Positions 1 to 9,137 are shown, numbered from the stretch's first letter. The stretch: DNA of 64,000 nt from Dyella telluris (GCF_014297575.1 NZ_CP060412.1:1984001-2048000), one strand, 5' to 3'. The notes: generated by a model not told the origin, from the letters alone. Numbers and translations are program-made.

Positions 1-1
1 G

Positions 2-1003
2 GTGGAAGTGTTTGGCTACGCCAGTGTCAAGAACCCGGATGCAGTCACCCAGCAGCTCGCGGCCCTTGTCGATGTCTGGCGTGACGTGTCATCACTGGAC
101 GACGACCGGCTTGCGCTGCAGATCCTGGATGACCAGATCGACATCCTGGTCGACCTGACCATGCACATGTCCAACGGGCGCCCGCTGCTGTTCGCGCGCC
201 GTCCCGCGCCGGTGCAGGTGGCCTGGCTGGCGTATCCCGGGACCACGGGCAGCAAAGCCATCGGATACCGGCTCACCGACCCCTGGCTGGACCCGCCCGA
301 CGACGCGGGTGCCGATGGCCGCTATAGCGAACGTTCCATTCGATTGCCCGACACGTTCTGGTGTTACGACCCGCTGACGACGGAATCCGAACCCGGCCCG
401 CTGCCGGCGACACAGAATGGCTACGTCACGTTTGGTTGCCTGAACAATCCACACAAGCTGACCGACCGTACGTTTGCGCTGTGGGCGCAGGTGCTGCACA
501 ACGTTCCACGGTCACGCCTTCTGCTGTTGCTGCCCGATGGCAGCGCCCGCGACATCGTGCAGAAGAAATTCGAGCAGCTCGGTATCGATGGCTCACGCCT
601 TACTCTGGTGCGCTTCCAGAAGCGCGAGGACTATCTGCGCACCTACCAGAGCATCGACATCGCACTGGATGTCTTTCCCTACAACGGCCACACCACCAGC
701 CTCGACGCACTCTGGATGGGCGTGCCGGTGGCGACGATCATCGGCACGATGCCGGCCAGCCGTGCCGGCTACTCGTTGCTTTCCAACATCGGCTTGTCGG
801 AACTGGCCGCCGCCACCGATGCCGGATTTGTTACCTGCGCAACGCGACTGGCATCGAATCTTCCAGCGTTGGCCGAGCTGCGCGCCGGACTGCGTGCACG
901 CATGGAAGCCTCACCACTGATGGATGGCGTGCGCTTCGCGCGTGGCATGGAGGCGGCTTATCGCCAGATGTGGACGGAGTGGTGCGGCACGCAGCATCAC
1001 TGA
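2..1003 (+). CDS. O-GlcNAc-transferase-like (SPINDLY/GT41) protein, 5'-truncated
   Basis: This is the C-terminal 333 residues of a GT41-type glycosyltransferase; the gene begins before the window, so no start can be assigned. Visible GT41 hallmarks are a FGCLNNPHKLT segment, RLLLLLPDGS, and FPYNGHTTSLDALWMGVPVAT, which in the family line the UDP-sugar pocket. In bacterial members TPR repeats normally precede this domain, and those would lie upstream. The enzyme is expected to move a sugar from a nucleotide-sugar donor to a protein Ser/Thr in the cytoplasm. The following gene starts 94 bp later on the same strand and may share its transcript. The target is unknown; in related bacteria such genes often sit in flagellar or surface-glycan loci. 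Confidence 0.8.
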   Translation: MEVFGYASVKNPDAVTQQLAALVDVWRDVSSLDDDRLALQILDDQIDILVDLTMHMSNGRPLLFARRPAPVQVAWLAYPGTTGSKAIGYRLTDPWLDPPDDAGADGRYSERSIRLPDTFWCYDPLTTESEPGPLPATQNGYVTFGCLNNPHKLTDRTFALWAQVLHNVPRSRLLLLLPDGSARDIVQKKFEQLGIDGSRLTLVRFQKREDYLRTYQSIDIALDVFPYNGHTTSLDALWMGVPVATIIGTMPASRAGYSLLSNIGLSELAAATDAGFVTCATRLASNLPALAELRAGLRARMEASPLMDGVRFARGMEAAYRQMWTEWCGTQHH

Positions 1004-1096
1004 GGATCCGCGACGGAGGCTTTCAACCGGGAAGACCTACCCGCGAGAAGACCCACTTCCGGTGCAAGCCAGTTCCGTTCTTCGACGGGTGTTGAT

Positions 1097-1828
1097 ATGT
1101 CCATTCTGTTTCTAGTCACTTCGGCCATCCATACGAAGCATGGCATCCACACCGCTGACGAACGTCTGGCGCAGACAATTCGAACGCTTGAAAGCATTCG
1201 CACCCACGCGCCCGGCGCAAGGATGGTGCTGCTCGAGTGCAGCGGCGAACGCTCCATCAGCGATGATGAGACTGAAATCCTTCAGGCCCATGCCAACGAT
1301 ATCTTCAACTTCCACCCCGACCCCAGGGTCCGCGACATCTATGCGGCTTCCGGGGACAACTGGGATATCGTCAAGAACGCCACTGAGCTGGTTGTTTTCT
1401 GCAGCGCGCTCCAGCTGCTGTTGAATGATCACGCGCCGTTGCTTGACGGCATCGGGCGCGTATTCAAGATGAGCGGCCGTTACGTTCTAAATGAAAACTT
1501 CAGTTTGGCTGCGCACCTGGGTCCGTCGGTCGACGACGCTTATGTCTTAGGTCATCGCTGGCCAAGTCACTTCACCACCCAGAGCACCGGCGGACTTTCC
1601 GAGCAGGTCATGAGCCGTTGCTGGTCATGGCCGGCGAGCAAGACGCGCCTGGTCTATTTTCGCTACAACCTCATGGTCGAGGACTTCATGGGCTGCCATC
1701 AGCAGGGACAGTACCGCGATATTGAGCACTTGCTTCTGAAGTATTTCGATGGCCCTTACCTGCGAGAAATCCCGATCGTGGGCGTTGAAGGAGCAACCGG
1801 TCCGGACGGCCTGTTTATCCGGGAGTGA
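1097..1828 (+). CDS. conserved hypothetical protein, possibly glycan-related
   Basis: A 243-residue protein that I do not recognise. It begins at an ATG preceded by a GGGTG-type ribosome site and reads through to a TGA with typical high-GC codon use, so it looks like a genuine gene. It has no signal peptide or obvious membrane segment, so it is probably cytoplasmic. The N-terminus (MSILFLVTSAI) looks like the first beta strand of a Rossmann-like fold, and a central FKMSGRYVL stretch is distinctive. Its position immediately downstream of an O-GlcNAc-transferase-like gene suggests a role in the same glycan or glycoprotein pathway. That is inference from context only. Confidence 0.6.
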   Translation: MSILFLVTSAIHTKHGIHTADERLAQTIRTLESIRTHAPGARMVLLECSGERSISDDETEILQAHANDIFNFHPDPRVRDIYAASGDNWDIVKNATELVVFCSALQLLLNDHAPLLDGIGRVFKMSGRYVLNENFSLAAHLGPSVDDAYVLGHRWPSHFTTQSTGGLSEQVMSRCWSWPASKTRLVYFRYNLMVEDFMGCHQQGQYRDIEHLLLKYFDGPYLREIPIVGVEGATGPDGLFIRE

Positions 1829-1892
1829 TCCTTTACCCGCGACGTCGGGAAATCGACGGCCAGGGCATGTCGATACCAGCGGGCAGTGCCTG

Positions 1893-2663
1893 TCAGTCCG
1901 CTACGTCGGCAATCAACCGATCCAGTTCCGTCTTCAGCCACGCGCCATTGAGGCGCAGCCAGTCGCGCTGCTCTTTCCATTCGGGAAACAGCGCTTCCAC
2001 CTGCGCCCAGAAGCGCGGCGCATGGCTGCGTACCTTGAGGTGGCAGAGTTCGTGCGCCAGCACGTATTTCAGTGCGTTGGGCGGCGCGAGCGCCAGGGCG
2101 AGATCAAGGTTGATGCGATCACGCGTATCCAGGCTGCCCCACAGGCTTTTCATGGGGCGCACGCGCAACGCGGTGGGTGCCAGGCCAAGCTGCGGCACGT
2201 AGGTCGCGAGCCAGCGCGACACGTCGCGACGCATCTGTGTTTCGAGATACGAGGCGAGCAGTCCGCGCGCCACGGGCAGCGCGCGCGTATGCGGGCGTGG
2301 AATCACCAGGGTGAGCGTGCCGTCGCCGGCTTCCACTTTCGGATACGCACCGTCGGCCCAGTCCAGCATGACGGTTTCGCCGCGCAGCGGGAATTCCGTC
2401 GGCGTGCCCACGTGCAGCGGCGGCAGGGGTTTGACGATGAGGTGCAGCTCGTCGAGCTTGCGTTCGAGCCAGTCGGCGTGATGCCGGAGGAACGCACTCA
2501 CCTGCGCGGGATGCGTGCCGTGTGGATACGACACGCGCGCGCCCTTGGGCGTTACGGTGAGGCGCAAGCGGCGCGCGCGCGGATGCGCCGCCTTGAGCAC
2601 ACGGATGGTGCTGCCACTTGCGGTGGCCAGTTCGAGCCAATCGCCTTCAAGATGCTGCGTCAT
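1893..2663 (-). CDS. YgjP/SprT-like zinc metallopeptidase (DUF45, M48 family)
   Basis: A 256-residue protein with the DUF45/YgjP architecture: an N-terminal beta-rich domain followed by a C-terminal metallopeptidase-like domain. The zinc-binding HELCH motif sits near residue 210 and is followed by RSHAPRFW, which supplies the third ligand region in this family. The preceding RPMKSLWGS block is also characteristic. No signal peptide is present, so it is expected to be cytoplasmic. Substrates of bacterial YgjP-type proteins are poorly defined. It is transcribed opposite to the 1097 gene and converges with it. The next gene on the same strand, rdgC, ends about 130 bp upstream of this start, so they could be cotranscribed. 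Confidence 0.85.
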   Translation of the reverse strand: MTQHLEGDWLELATASGSTIRVLKAAHPRARRLRLTVTPKGARVSYPHGTHPAQVSAFLRHHADWLERKLDELHLIVKPLPPLHVGTPTEFPLRGETVMLDWADGAYPKVEAGDGTLTLVIPRPHTRALPVARGLLASYLETQMRRDVSRWLATYVPQLGLAPTALRVRPMKSLWGSLDTRDRINLDLALALAPPNALKYVLAHELCHLKVRSHAPRFWAQVEALFPEWKEQRDWLRLNGAWLKTELDRLIADVAD

Positions 2664-2794
2664 GTTCCCCGCCCTAGTACTTCTTGGCGTCCAGGCCCAT
2701 TAGTTTCCCAAAGGAAATGTGGGGGGAGCATGCAGGGTTCGCAAGACGGCCCGGTGACCGCCCCGACCATACGGCCGGGACGGGTCCCTAGGGC

Positions 2795-3712
2795 TCAGGC
2801 CTCGGCCGGGCGCGGCAGGCCGAACCACTCTTCCAGCTTGCCCAGCAGGCGCTCCAGCTCCAGCGTGAGCAGGGCGAAGGTGGCATCCGCCTCGGCGGCG
2901 GCATCGGGGTGGCTGTCGCCCAACTCGTCCACCACCACGTCCAGGAACTTCAGCTTGCGGACGATCAGGTCCTCGCCCAGCACGAAGCTCATGCGCTCAT
3001 CGAAGGTGAGACCCAGCTGGAACACCTGCTTGCCGTTGCGCAGGTGCTCTTTCACTTCTTCGCCGTCCAGATCCTGGCGGCGGCACTTGGCGATGGCGCC
3101 GGTGGCCGAAGCCGGGTCGCGCAGCTCCACTTCGTCACCGAAGGCCAGACCGGCCGGCAGGTTGCCGTTGGCGAGCCAGTCGGTCATCAGCACGCGCGGG
3201 CCTTCTTCCGGCGCGAGCGGGACGGCCGGGAAGCTGCCCAGCGCCTCGCGCATCTGGGTGAGCGTGTTCTCAGCGGACTTGCGACTGGAGGTATCCAGCA
3301 CCAGCCAGCCGTTTTTCTTGTCCACGTAGGCGCGCTGGCGGGAGCTGCGGATGAAGGCGCGCGGCACCAGCTCGTTGAGCACGTCTTCCTTGAGGCGCTT
3401 GCGCTCGCGGCCACCGACCTTGCGGCCTTCTTCTTCGGCGATCTTCTGCACTCGGCGGTGAAGTTCGTCGTTTACCACGGCGCCCGGGAGCAGCTTGTCC
3501 TCGCTGCCCACGGTGACCATGGTGCAGGCGTTCACGACGTGGGTGAGCGCGGCTTCCTCGCCCTTGCCCACCGGCGGCACGAAGCCCTTGGTGCCCATTT
3601 CCATGGGACCGCAGGGGCGCAGGCGGTATTCGCCCAGGACATCGTCCAGGCGCTTGAGGTCGTCGGCAACGGCGGGGGAAAAGCGGAACAGCGTGAGATT
3701 GCGGAAGAACAT
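2795..3712 (-). CDS. rdgC: recombination-associated protein RdgC
   Basis: A 305-residue protein, the normal length for RdgC, opening with the characteristic MFFRNLTLFRF. Further family signatures include GFVPPVGKG and a C-terminal region rich in acidic and leucine residues. RdgC forms ring-shaped dimers that bind double-stranded DNA without sequence preference and restrain RecA filament formation; it is associated with the nucleoid. The gene runs leftward and is separated from tyrB by a palindromic intergenic repeat, so it probably has its own promoter near 3720-3740. Confidence 0.95.
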   Translation of the reverse strand: MFFRNLTLFRFSPAVADDLKRLDDVLGEYRLRPCGPMEMGTKGFVPPVGKGEEAALTHVVNACTMVTVGSEDKLLPGAVVNDELHRRVQKIAEEEGRKVGGRERKRLKEDVLNELVPRAFIRSSRQRAYVDKKNGWLVLDTSSRKSAENTLTQMREALGSFPAVPLAPEEGPRVLMTDWLANGNLPAGLAFGDEVELRDPASATGAIAKCRRQDLDGEEVKEHLRNGKQVFQLGLTFDERMSFVLGEDLIVRKLKFLDVVVDELGDSHPDAAAEADATFALLTLELERLLGKLEEWFGLPRPAEA

Positions 3713-3737
3713 TCGGTATCCGTGCTTGTTTCTTTGC

Positions 3738-3820
3738 CGTCATCCCCGCGAAGGCGGGGATCCAGCGTCCTTAAGGGGCACCCAAAGTCACTGGGTCCCC
3801 GCCTTCGCGGGGACGACGGT
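3738..3820. repeat. palindromic intergenic repeat (GTCATCCCCGCGAAGG family), copy 1
   Basis: Two inverted arms, CATCCCCGCGAAGGCGGGGA on the left and its near complement on the right, flank a short loop and can form a long hairpin. A second copy with the same arms lies at 21182-21275. It occupies the rdgC-tyrB spacer, downstream of tyrB. Elements with this core are widespread in proteobacterial intergenic DNA; the hairpin could act as a transcript end. Confidence 0.85.
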
Positions 3821-3835
3821 GAGGGAGGTTGGAGC

Positions 3836-5035
3836 TTAGCGGCTGACGGCAGCCACCGCGTTCACCACCGTGTCGAGGTTGTTGCAGTTGAGCGCGGCAA
3901 CGCAGATACGGCCGGTGCCGATGGCGTAGATGGCGTATTCCTCGCGCAGTCGGTCGACCTGGGCCTTGCTGAGGCCCGAGTACGAGAACATGCCCGCCTG
4001 CTGCTGGATGAAGCCGAACTGCGGGGCACCCGCGGCGGCCAGCTTCTCCACCATGCCGGCGCGCATGGCGTGGATGCGCTCGCGCATCTCGCCCAGCTCC
4101 TGCTCCCACATGGCCTTCAGCTCCTTGCTGTTGAGCACGCCGGAGACCAGCGCGCCGCCGTGCGTGGCCGGGCTGGAGTAGTTGGAGCGGATGGTGCGCT
4201 TGACCAGCGACTGCACGCGCAGCGCTTCGTCACGGTCCTTGCCCACCACGGAGAGCGCACCCACGCGCTCGCCATACAGCGAGAACGACTTGGAGTACGA
4301 GTTGGCGACCACGAACGCGTCGATGCCGGAAGCCGCGAACAGGCGCACCGCGGTGGCGTCGGCGTCGATGCCTTCGTCAAAGCCCTGGTAGGCCATGTCG
4401 ATGAACGGCATCAGGCCGCGGTCCTTCACCAGGTCCACCACCTGCTGCCACTGTTCGGCGGTGAGATCCACGCCGGTCGGGTTATGGCAGCACGCGTGCA
4501 GCAGCACGATGGTGCCCGGCTCCAGCTTGCCCAGGTCGGCCAGCATGCCGGTGAAATCCAGGCCGTGCGTGGCAGCGTCGTAATAGGCGTAGTCCACCAC
4601 CTCGAAACCGGCGGCATTGAACACCACGCGGTGGTTTTCCCAGCTCGGGTTGCTGATGGCGACCTTGGCGGTGGGCAACACCTTCTTCAGCAGGTCAGCG
4701 CCAATGCGCAGCGCACCGCTGCCACCGATGGTCTGCGAGGTGGCCACGCGGCCGGCGGCCAGCAGCGGGGAATCGTCGCCGAACACCAGTTTCTGGGTGG
4801 CGGTGTTGTATGCCGGCATGCCGTCGATGGGCAGGTAACCGCGCGGCTTGGCTTCCAGCGCCAGCGCTTTCTCCACCTCGCTCACGGCGCGCAGCAGCGG
4901 AATGCGGCCCTGCTCGTCGTAATAAATGCCCACGCCCAGGTTGACCTTGTGGGAGCGGTTGTCGGCCAGATAGGCCTCGGTGAGTCCCAGGATCGGATCG
5001 CCCGGGGTCATTTCAACGGATGCAAAAAGGGACAC
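3836..5035 (-). CDS. tyrB: aromatic/aspartate aminotransferase, TyrB type (PLP, fold type I)
   Basis: A 399-residue class I aminotransferase. The start is taken as the GTG at 5035, which gives an N-terminus (MSLFASVEMTPGDPILGL) matching the TyrB/AspC family; the frame stays open 54 codons further upstream but that part overlaps ttcA and looks non-coding. The PLP-binding lysine is Lys249 in the motif NSYSKSFSLYGERVG, and HACCHNPTGVD carries the conserved NPTG loop. The enzyme transfers amino groups between aromatic amino acids or aspartate and 2-oxoglutarate. It begins 5 bp after the stop of ttcA and is probably cotranscribed with it. Tyrosine versus aspartate preference cannot be read from the sequence. 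Confidence 0.9.
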   Translation of the reverse strand: MSLFASVEMTPGDPILGLTEAYLADNRSHKVNLGVGIYYDEQGRIPLLRAVSEVEKALALEAKPRGYLPIDGMPAYNTATQKLVFGDDSPLLAAGRVATSQTIGGSGALRIGADLLKKVLPTAKVAISNPSWENHRVVFNAAGFEVVDYAYYDAATHGLDFTGMLADLGKLEPGTIVLLHACCHNPTGVDLTAEQWQQVVDLVKDRGLMPFIDMAYQGFDEGIDADATAVRLFAASGIDAFVVANSYSKSFSLYGERVGALSVVGKDRDEALRVQSLVKRTIRSNYSSPATHGGALVSGVLNSKELKAMWEQELGEMRERIHAMRAGMVEKLAAAGAPQFGFIQQQAGMFSYSGLSKAQVDRLREEYAIYAIGTGRICVAALNCNNLDTVVNAVAAVSR

Positions 5036-5039
5036 GGCG

Positions 5040-5927
5040 TTACTCGACTGGTTTTTGTTGGAGTGACGACTCGTCCGGCGTACCGGCAAGCCACTGATGC
5101 GCATCGGCGCGGTCGACACCTTCGCGTGCGCCCAGCGACGCGAAGTCGAACAGATTGCGATCGGCGAGCTGGGAGGGTGACACGCTGCCCAGCGCACGGA
5201 AAATATTCTCGGCGCGGCCGGGCTGGGTCGTTTCCCAGTCCTCCATCATGCGCCTTACTGCCTTGCGTTGCAGGTTTTCCTGCGAACCGCAGAGATTACA
5301 GGGAATGATCGGGAACTCGCGCGCCTCGGCATAGGCGGCGATATCGCTTTCCCTGCAGTAGGCCAGCGGGCGGATCACCACATGGCGGCCATCGTCCGAG
5401 CGCAGCTTGGGCGGCATGGCCTTGAGCTGCGCCTGGTAGAACAGGTTCAGGAAGAAGGTGCCCAGGATGTCGTCGCGATGGTGGCCCAGCGCGATCCTGG
5501 TGACGCCGTTGGCCGCCGCCCATTGGTATAGCGCGCCGCGCCGCAGGCGCGAGCACAGGCTGCACATGGTCTTTCCTTCCGGAATGACGCGGGTGACCGT
5601 GCTGTAGGTGTCCTGCTCGATGATATGGAACGGCACGCCGCGGGCGGTCAGGTACTCCGGGAGCACGTGCGCCGGGAAACCCGGCTGCTTCTGGTCCAGG
5701 TTCACCGCGACCAGCTCGAAATGCACCGGCGCCTTCGCCTGCAGGGAAAGCAACAGGTCCAGCAGGGTGTAGGAGTCCTTGCCGCCAGACAGGCACACCA
5801 TGACCTTGTCGCCCTCTTCGATCATGTTGAAGTCGGCAATGGCCTGGCCCACCTGGTGACGCAAGCGCTTGACCAGCCTGGCGGCCTCGTGTTGCTGCTT
5901 GCGGGGGGCGTCAGGCTGGGCGGACAT
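5040..5927 (-). CDS. ttcA: tRNA 2-thiocytidine biosynthesis protein TtcA
   Basis: A 295-residue PP-loop ATPase. The ATP-binding SGGKDS motif is at residues 47-52. The cysteine pair Cys122/Cys125 (MCSLCS) and a second CxxC near residue 213 (PCNLCG) are those that hold the iron-sulfur cluster in TtcA. The enzyme thiolates cytidine 32 of certain tRNAs using ATP and sulfur relayed from cysteine desulfurase. It lies directly upstream of tyrB with a 4-bp spacer, giving a two-gene leftward unit. The 250-bp gap to the next, rightward gene should contain its promoter. Confidence 0.96.
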   Translation of the reverse strand: MSAQPDAPRKQQHEAARLVKRLRHQVGQAIADFNMIEEGDKVMVCLSGGKDSYTLLDLLLSLQAKAPVHFELVAVNLDQKQPGFPAHVLPEYLTARGVPFHIIEQDTYSTVTRVIPEGKTMCSLCSRLRRGALYQWAAANGVTRIALGHHRDDILGTFFLNLFYQAQLKAMPPKLRSDDGRHVVIRPLAYCRESDIAAYAEAREFPIIPCNLCGSQENLQRKAVRRMMEDWETTQPGRAENIFRALGSVSPSQLADRNLFDFASLGAREGVDRADAHQWLAGTPDESSLQQKPVE

Positions 5928-6179
5928 GGTCGATCAGGACGGGGGGGCTCCCTATTGTAGCCGCCTGACCCGGGATGCTCTGCCCCATTCGGCAACGGAG
6001 CCACCGCATCGGTTTGCCGGCAGAGGGTGGCTGCGACAGCGACGGCAGGCCGGCGGCCCGTGGCGATGGCGCGACGCTGAGCCGCGGGCAAACAGACCGG
6101 CCGTCCGGGTGATGGCCGGAAGGCCCCCGGGGGCCCCGCGGAGTTACACTGTCGAGGTTTCCCCAGCCAAACCGCCGTC

Positions 6180-6386
6180 ATGCAGGTCCAGGACCAAGCC
6201 GATATCGCCCATCTGCTGGCCGAGTTGCGCGTTGAACATCGCGACCTCGACGTGGCCATCGAGCATCTCGCCGCGTCGTTCAGCCGCGACGAGCTGCAGC
6301 TGACCCGTATGAAGAAGCGCAAGCTGCTGCTGAAGGACCACATTGCGCGGCTGGAAAGCAAGCTGATTCCCGATCTGGACGCCTGA
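6180..6386 (+). CDS. YdcH family protein (DUF465)
   Basis: A 68-residue, highly charged, helical protein of the YdcH/DUF465 family. The C-terminal half carries the family signature LKKxKLLLKDHIARLE-like segment (here MKKRKLLLKDHIARLES). It has no signal peptide and is probably a small cytoplasmic coiled coil. Its function is unknown in all species I know of. The acetyltransferase gene starts 22 bp downstream, so the two form a likely operon. Confidence 0.85.
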   Translation: MQVQDQADIAHLLAELRVEHRDLDVAIEHLAASFSRDELQLTRMKKRKLLLKDHIARLESKLIPDLDA

Positions 6387-6408
6387 ACGTTTCCTCCCCG
6401 GAGCACCG

Positions 6409-7005
6409 ATGCCCGCGCTGACGCCTGTCCTGCTGGAAGACGCCCACGTTGCCCTCGAACCCATGACGCCCGACCACGCCCCGGCCCTCGAGGCCGCCGC
6501 GGCCGATGGCGAGCTGTGGAAGCTGTGGTTTACCAGCGCGCCCGCACCGGGAGACGCCGCGGGCTATATCGCCAAGGCGCTGGAAGGCCAGAACGCCGGG
6601 CTGATGTTGCCATTTGTCGTGCGTGAAAAAAGCAGCGGCGACATCGTCGGCACGACGCGCTTCTACGACTTCGTGAACGATCCGCGTCGCGTGGCCATCG
6701 GCTACACCTGGTACGCCAGGCGCTGGCAGAAAAGCCACCTCAACACCGCCTGCAAGCGCCTGTTGCTGCAGCATGCTTTCGAACAACTGGGCTGCGTCGC
6801 CGTGGAGTTTCACACCGACCACCGCAACCTGGATTCGCAGCGCGCCATCGAACGCCTCGGTGCCGTCCGCGAAGGCGTGCTGCGCAACCACAAGCGCCGC
6901 CCCGACGGCACGCTGCGCCACACCGTGTGCTTCAGCGTGATCGACAACGAGTGGCCGGATGTCGCGCGCTGGCTGGCGATGCGGCTGGCGCGCCTGGCGG
7001 GCTGA
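6409..7005 (+). CDS. GNAT family N-acetyltransferase (RimJ/RimL-like)
   Basis: A 198-residue GNAT protein of the RimJ/RimL branch. It starts at an ATG seven bases after a GGAG ribosome site. Family marks include IGYTWYARRWQKSHLNT (beta4 and the acetyl-CoA loop), the following LLLQHAFEQLGCVAVEF helix-strand, and the NLDSQRAIERLGAVREG ending typical of RimJ/RimL. It should acetylate an amino group of a protein, small molecule or antibiotic-like compound using acetyl-CoA. The substrate is not predictable. Downstream lies a gene-free array of hairpin repeats. Confidence 0.85.
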   Translation: MPALTPVLLEDAHVALEPMTPDHAPALEAAAADGELWKLWFTSAPAPGDAAGYIAKALEGQNAGLMLPFVVREKSSGDIVGTTRFYDFVNDPRRVAIGYTWYARRWQKSHLNTACKRLLLQHAFEQLGCVAVEFHTDHRNLDSQRAIERLGAVREGVLRNHKRRPDGTLRHTVCFSVIDNEWPDVARWLAMRLARLAG

Positions 7006-7036
7006 TCAACGCGCCACCCGAGGCTTTGAAGCTGGT

Positions 7037-7597
7037 GGAAGCGCACCCCTGTGCGCGACGGCGGCGCCACGATATCTCCGCTCCGTCGGTCTGTCGCCCG
7101 CAAGCGGGCTCCTACAGAAAGGCCATGCACCCTTCAACGCGCGAAGCCCTTTTTTTGTAGGAGCGCACTTGTGCGCGATCGCAGCGCACCGGCAACGCCG
7201 CTCCGCAGGATGGTCGCCCACAGGGTGGGCTCCTACAAAGAAACCGCACTCGTTCAGCGCGCTGCATCCGTTTTTTGTAGGAGCGCACTTGTGCGCGATC
7301 GCACCGCCGTGATGTTTCCGCTCGGCCAGGATGTCGCCCGCAAGCGGGCTCCTACAGAAAGGCCATGCACCCTTCAACGCACGACGCCCTTTTTTGTAGG
7401 AGCGCACCCTGTGCGCGATCGCGGCGTACCGGCAACGCCGCTCCGCAGGATGGTCGCCCACAGGGTGGGCTCCTACAAAGAAACCGCACGCCTTCAGCGC
7501 GCTGCATCCGTCTTTTGTAGGAGCGCACTTGTGCGCGACCACACCGCCGCTGTGTTTCCGCTCGGTCGGGGTGTCCCCACGCAAGCGGGCTCCTACA
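7037..7597. repeat. array of five REP-like hairpins with 240-bp higher-order period
   Basis: This gene-free stretch holds five palindromic units at about 7037-7116, 7156-7237, 7276-7356, 7395-7477 and 7516-7597. Units 2-5 open with TGTAGGAGCGCAC and all five close with GGGCTCCTACA, so each can fold into a hairpin. The linkers alternate between two types, one containing AAAGGCCATGCACCCTTCAACGC and the other AAAGAAACCGCA followed by TTCAGCGCGCTGCATCCG. The result is an A-B-A-B order repeating every 240 bp. Single copies of the same hairpin occur at 9048, 18227 and 26715. No coding function is expected. Confidence 0.9.
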
Positions 7598-7621
7598 GGA
7601 AGATCTGTCGTCTGTTTTCGG

Positions 7622-9016
7622 TCAGAGCAAACGCCCGATCAACCGATCCAGCCGCACGCGCGTCAATCGCTTCAGCAACTTGCGCACTTCCGGCGGATAA
7701 CTGCGGGCACCCGGCAAATCACGGTAGTGCGCCACCCGCGTGGCGTGGCTGCGCAGCGCAAGCCATTCCGCTTCGTGCTGCGCCATGAGCTGGCGCGACT
7801 GGTCACGCAGCAGCAGGCCGTTCTCCAGATCGAGCGCCCAGGCGCGGGGATTGAGGTTGTTGCCGGTGAGCACGGCAATCTCCTCATCCACGAACAGGCC
7901 CTTGAGGTGATAGGTGTTGTCGCCGTCGCGCCACAGCCACAGATTGAGCTGCCCGCTGTCGATGGCACGCTGGTGCGAGCGGGCGAAGCGGCGCAGGTTG
8001 GCCTCGTACAGATAGGGCAGCAGGCCGATGCGGCTGAATGGCTGCTCGGGCGGGATGTAGAAATCGTTGGCGGTCTTGTCACCCACCATGATGTCCAGCT
8101 GGCAACCCCGGCGCAGCAGCTGGCCGATCACGGCACGCACCGGGCGCGGCAGGTTGAAGTACGGCGTGAGCAGGATCACCCGGCGCTGCGCGCCACGCAG
8201 CAGGTCCAGCAAAGTTTCATTGAGCGCGTTGTCGTCGCGCCCCAGACCCGCGAGCGGAATGACGGTGACGTCGCCATGGCGCGGCACTTCGGTCGTGCCG
8301 GTGTACTGCGCCTGTTGCAGTGACTGGCGCAGGCGGCGGATGGGTTCCTGCAGCTCGCGGGAGCGCGGTTGCGGCAGGCGATCCAGTCGCGGCACGGCCT
8401 CGGCATCGCCGAACTGCCGGTGCACGAAGTCCACCATGCTGTCCGCCAGCGCCGGGTGGCGGATGAGATGGTAGCGATCGAGGCGGTAGCGGCCGTGCTT
8501 CGCCAGATAGACGTCGTTGAGGCTGGCGCCGCTGTAGAGCACCGTGTCGTCGATCACGAAGCCTTTCAGATGCAGCACGCCGAAGAGTTCGCGCGTCTGC
8601 ACCGGCACGCCGCGGATCACTACGCCATCGCCGAAGCGTTCGGCGTACTGGCGATACATGGCGGCATTGCCTTCGCTGCTGCCCTTGCCGATCAGGCCGC
8701 GACGCGCGCGATGCCAGTCGACGTAGACCTCCACGGAAAGGTCGGGCCGCGCGGCGCGGGCGGCGTGCAAAGCTTCGAGCACCTCGCGACCGGCGTCGTC
8801 GTCCTGCAGGTAGAGGGCCACCAGCACGATGCGCCGTTGCGCCTGGGCGATCAGCGACAGCAGCGTTTCACGGAACGCGGAAGGACCGTCGAGGGTGGTG
8901 ATCGCCTCCGCCGGCACGGCGAAACTCACGCGCGCGGACAGGTCGGGCCCACGCCGCCGGCGCAGGGCGAGCAGTCGGCGGGCAAGGCTGCGTGGCGAGG
9001 GTAGCGGTCGATTCAT
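7622..9016 (-). CDS. pssA: CDP-diacylglycerol-serine O-phosphatidyltransferase, PLD-type PssA
   Basis: A 464-residue phospholipase-D-fold protein aligning along its length with the E. coli type of PssA. It carries two HxKxxxxD modules: HLKGFVIDDTVLYSGASLND in the first half and HLKGLFVDEE followed by TGNNLNPRAW in the second. Other family blocks are VDWHRARRGLIG, GDKTANDFYIP and the basic C-terminus VRLDRLIGRLL. The enzyme makes phosphatidylserine from CDP-diacylglycerol and serine at the inner membrane, the precursor of phosphatidylethanolamine. The ATG at 9016 is chosen because the 24 codons further upstream run towards the adjoining repeat and are not conserved. It is flanked by repeat elements on both sides, so it is probably monocistronic. 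Confidence 0.95.
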   Translation of the reverse strand: MNRPLPSPRSLARRLLALRRRRGPDLSARVSFAVPAEAITTLDGPSAFRETLLSLIAQAQRRIVLVALYLQDDDAGREVLEALHAARAARPDLSVEVYVDWHRARRGLIGKGSSEGNAAMYRQYAERFGDGVVIRGVPVQTRELFGVLHLKGFVIDDTVLYSGASLNDVYLAKHGRYRLDRYHLIRHPALADSMVDFVHRQFGDAEAVPRLDRLPQPRSRELQEPIRRLRQSLQQAQYTGTTEVPRHGDVTVIPLAGLGRDDNALNETLLDLLRGAQRRVILLTPYFNLPRPVRAVIGQLLRRGCQLDIMVGDKTANDFYIPPEQPFSRIGLLPYLYEANLRRFARSHQRAIDSGQLNLWLWRDGDNTYHLKGLFVDEEIAVLTGNNLNPRAWALDLENGLLLRDQSRQLMAQHEAEWLALRSHATRVAHYRDLPGARSYPPEVRKLLKRLTRVRLDRLIGRLL

Positions 9017-9047
9017 GGGGCGCCATGGTATCAACCTCGCGCCGGGG

Positions 9048-9126
9048 TGTAGGAGCGTGCTTGCACGCGACCGCGACGTCGCCGTCACGATTTCGTAAGG
9101 CAGCTGCGCACAAGTGCGCTCCTACG
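9048..9126. repeat. REP-like hairpin, single copy between pssA and the HlyD gene
   Basis: TGTAGGAGCGTGCTTGCACG on the left pairs with CGCACAAGTGCGCTCCTACG on the right. It belongs to the same family as the array at 7037-7597 and lies just downstream of the efflux operon and upstream of pssA. Confidence 0.85.
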
Positions 9127-9137
9127 GGGGTTTTGCG

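Noticed and set aside
2909..5308. 799-codon open frame on the plus strand
   Set aside because: It lies opposite rdgC, tyrB and ttcA, all certain genes, and its translation is His/Ala/Arg/Gly-rich as expected for an antisense frame in GC-rich DNA.
7037..7597. CRISPR-like array
   Set aside because: Units are long palindromes with alternating similar linkers, not short identical repeats with unique spacers, and no cas genes are near.
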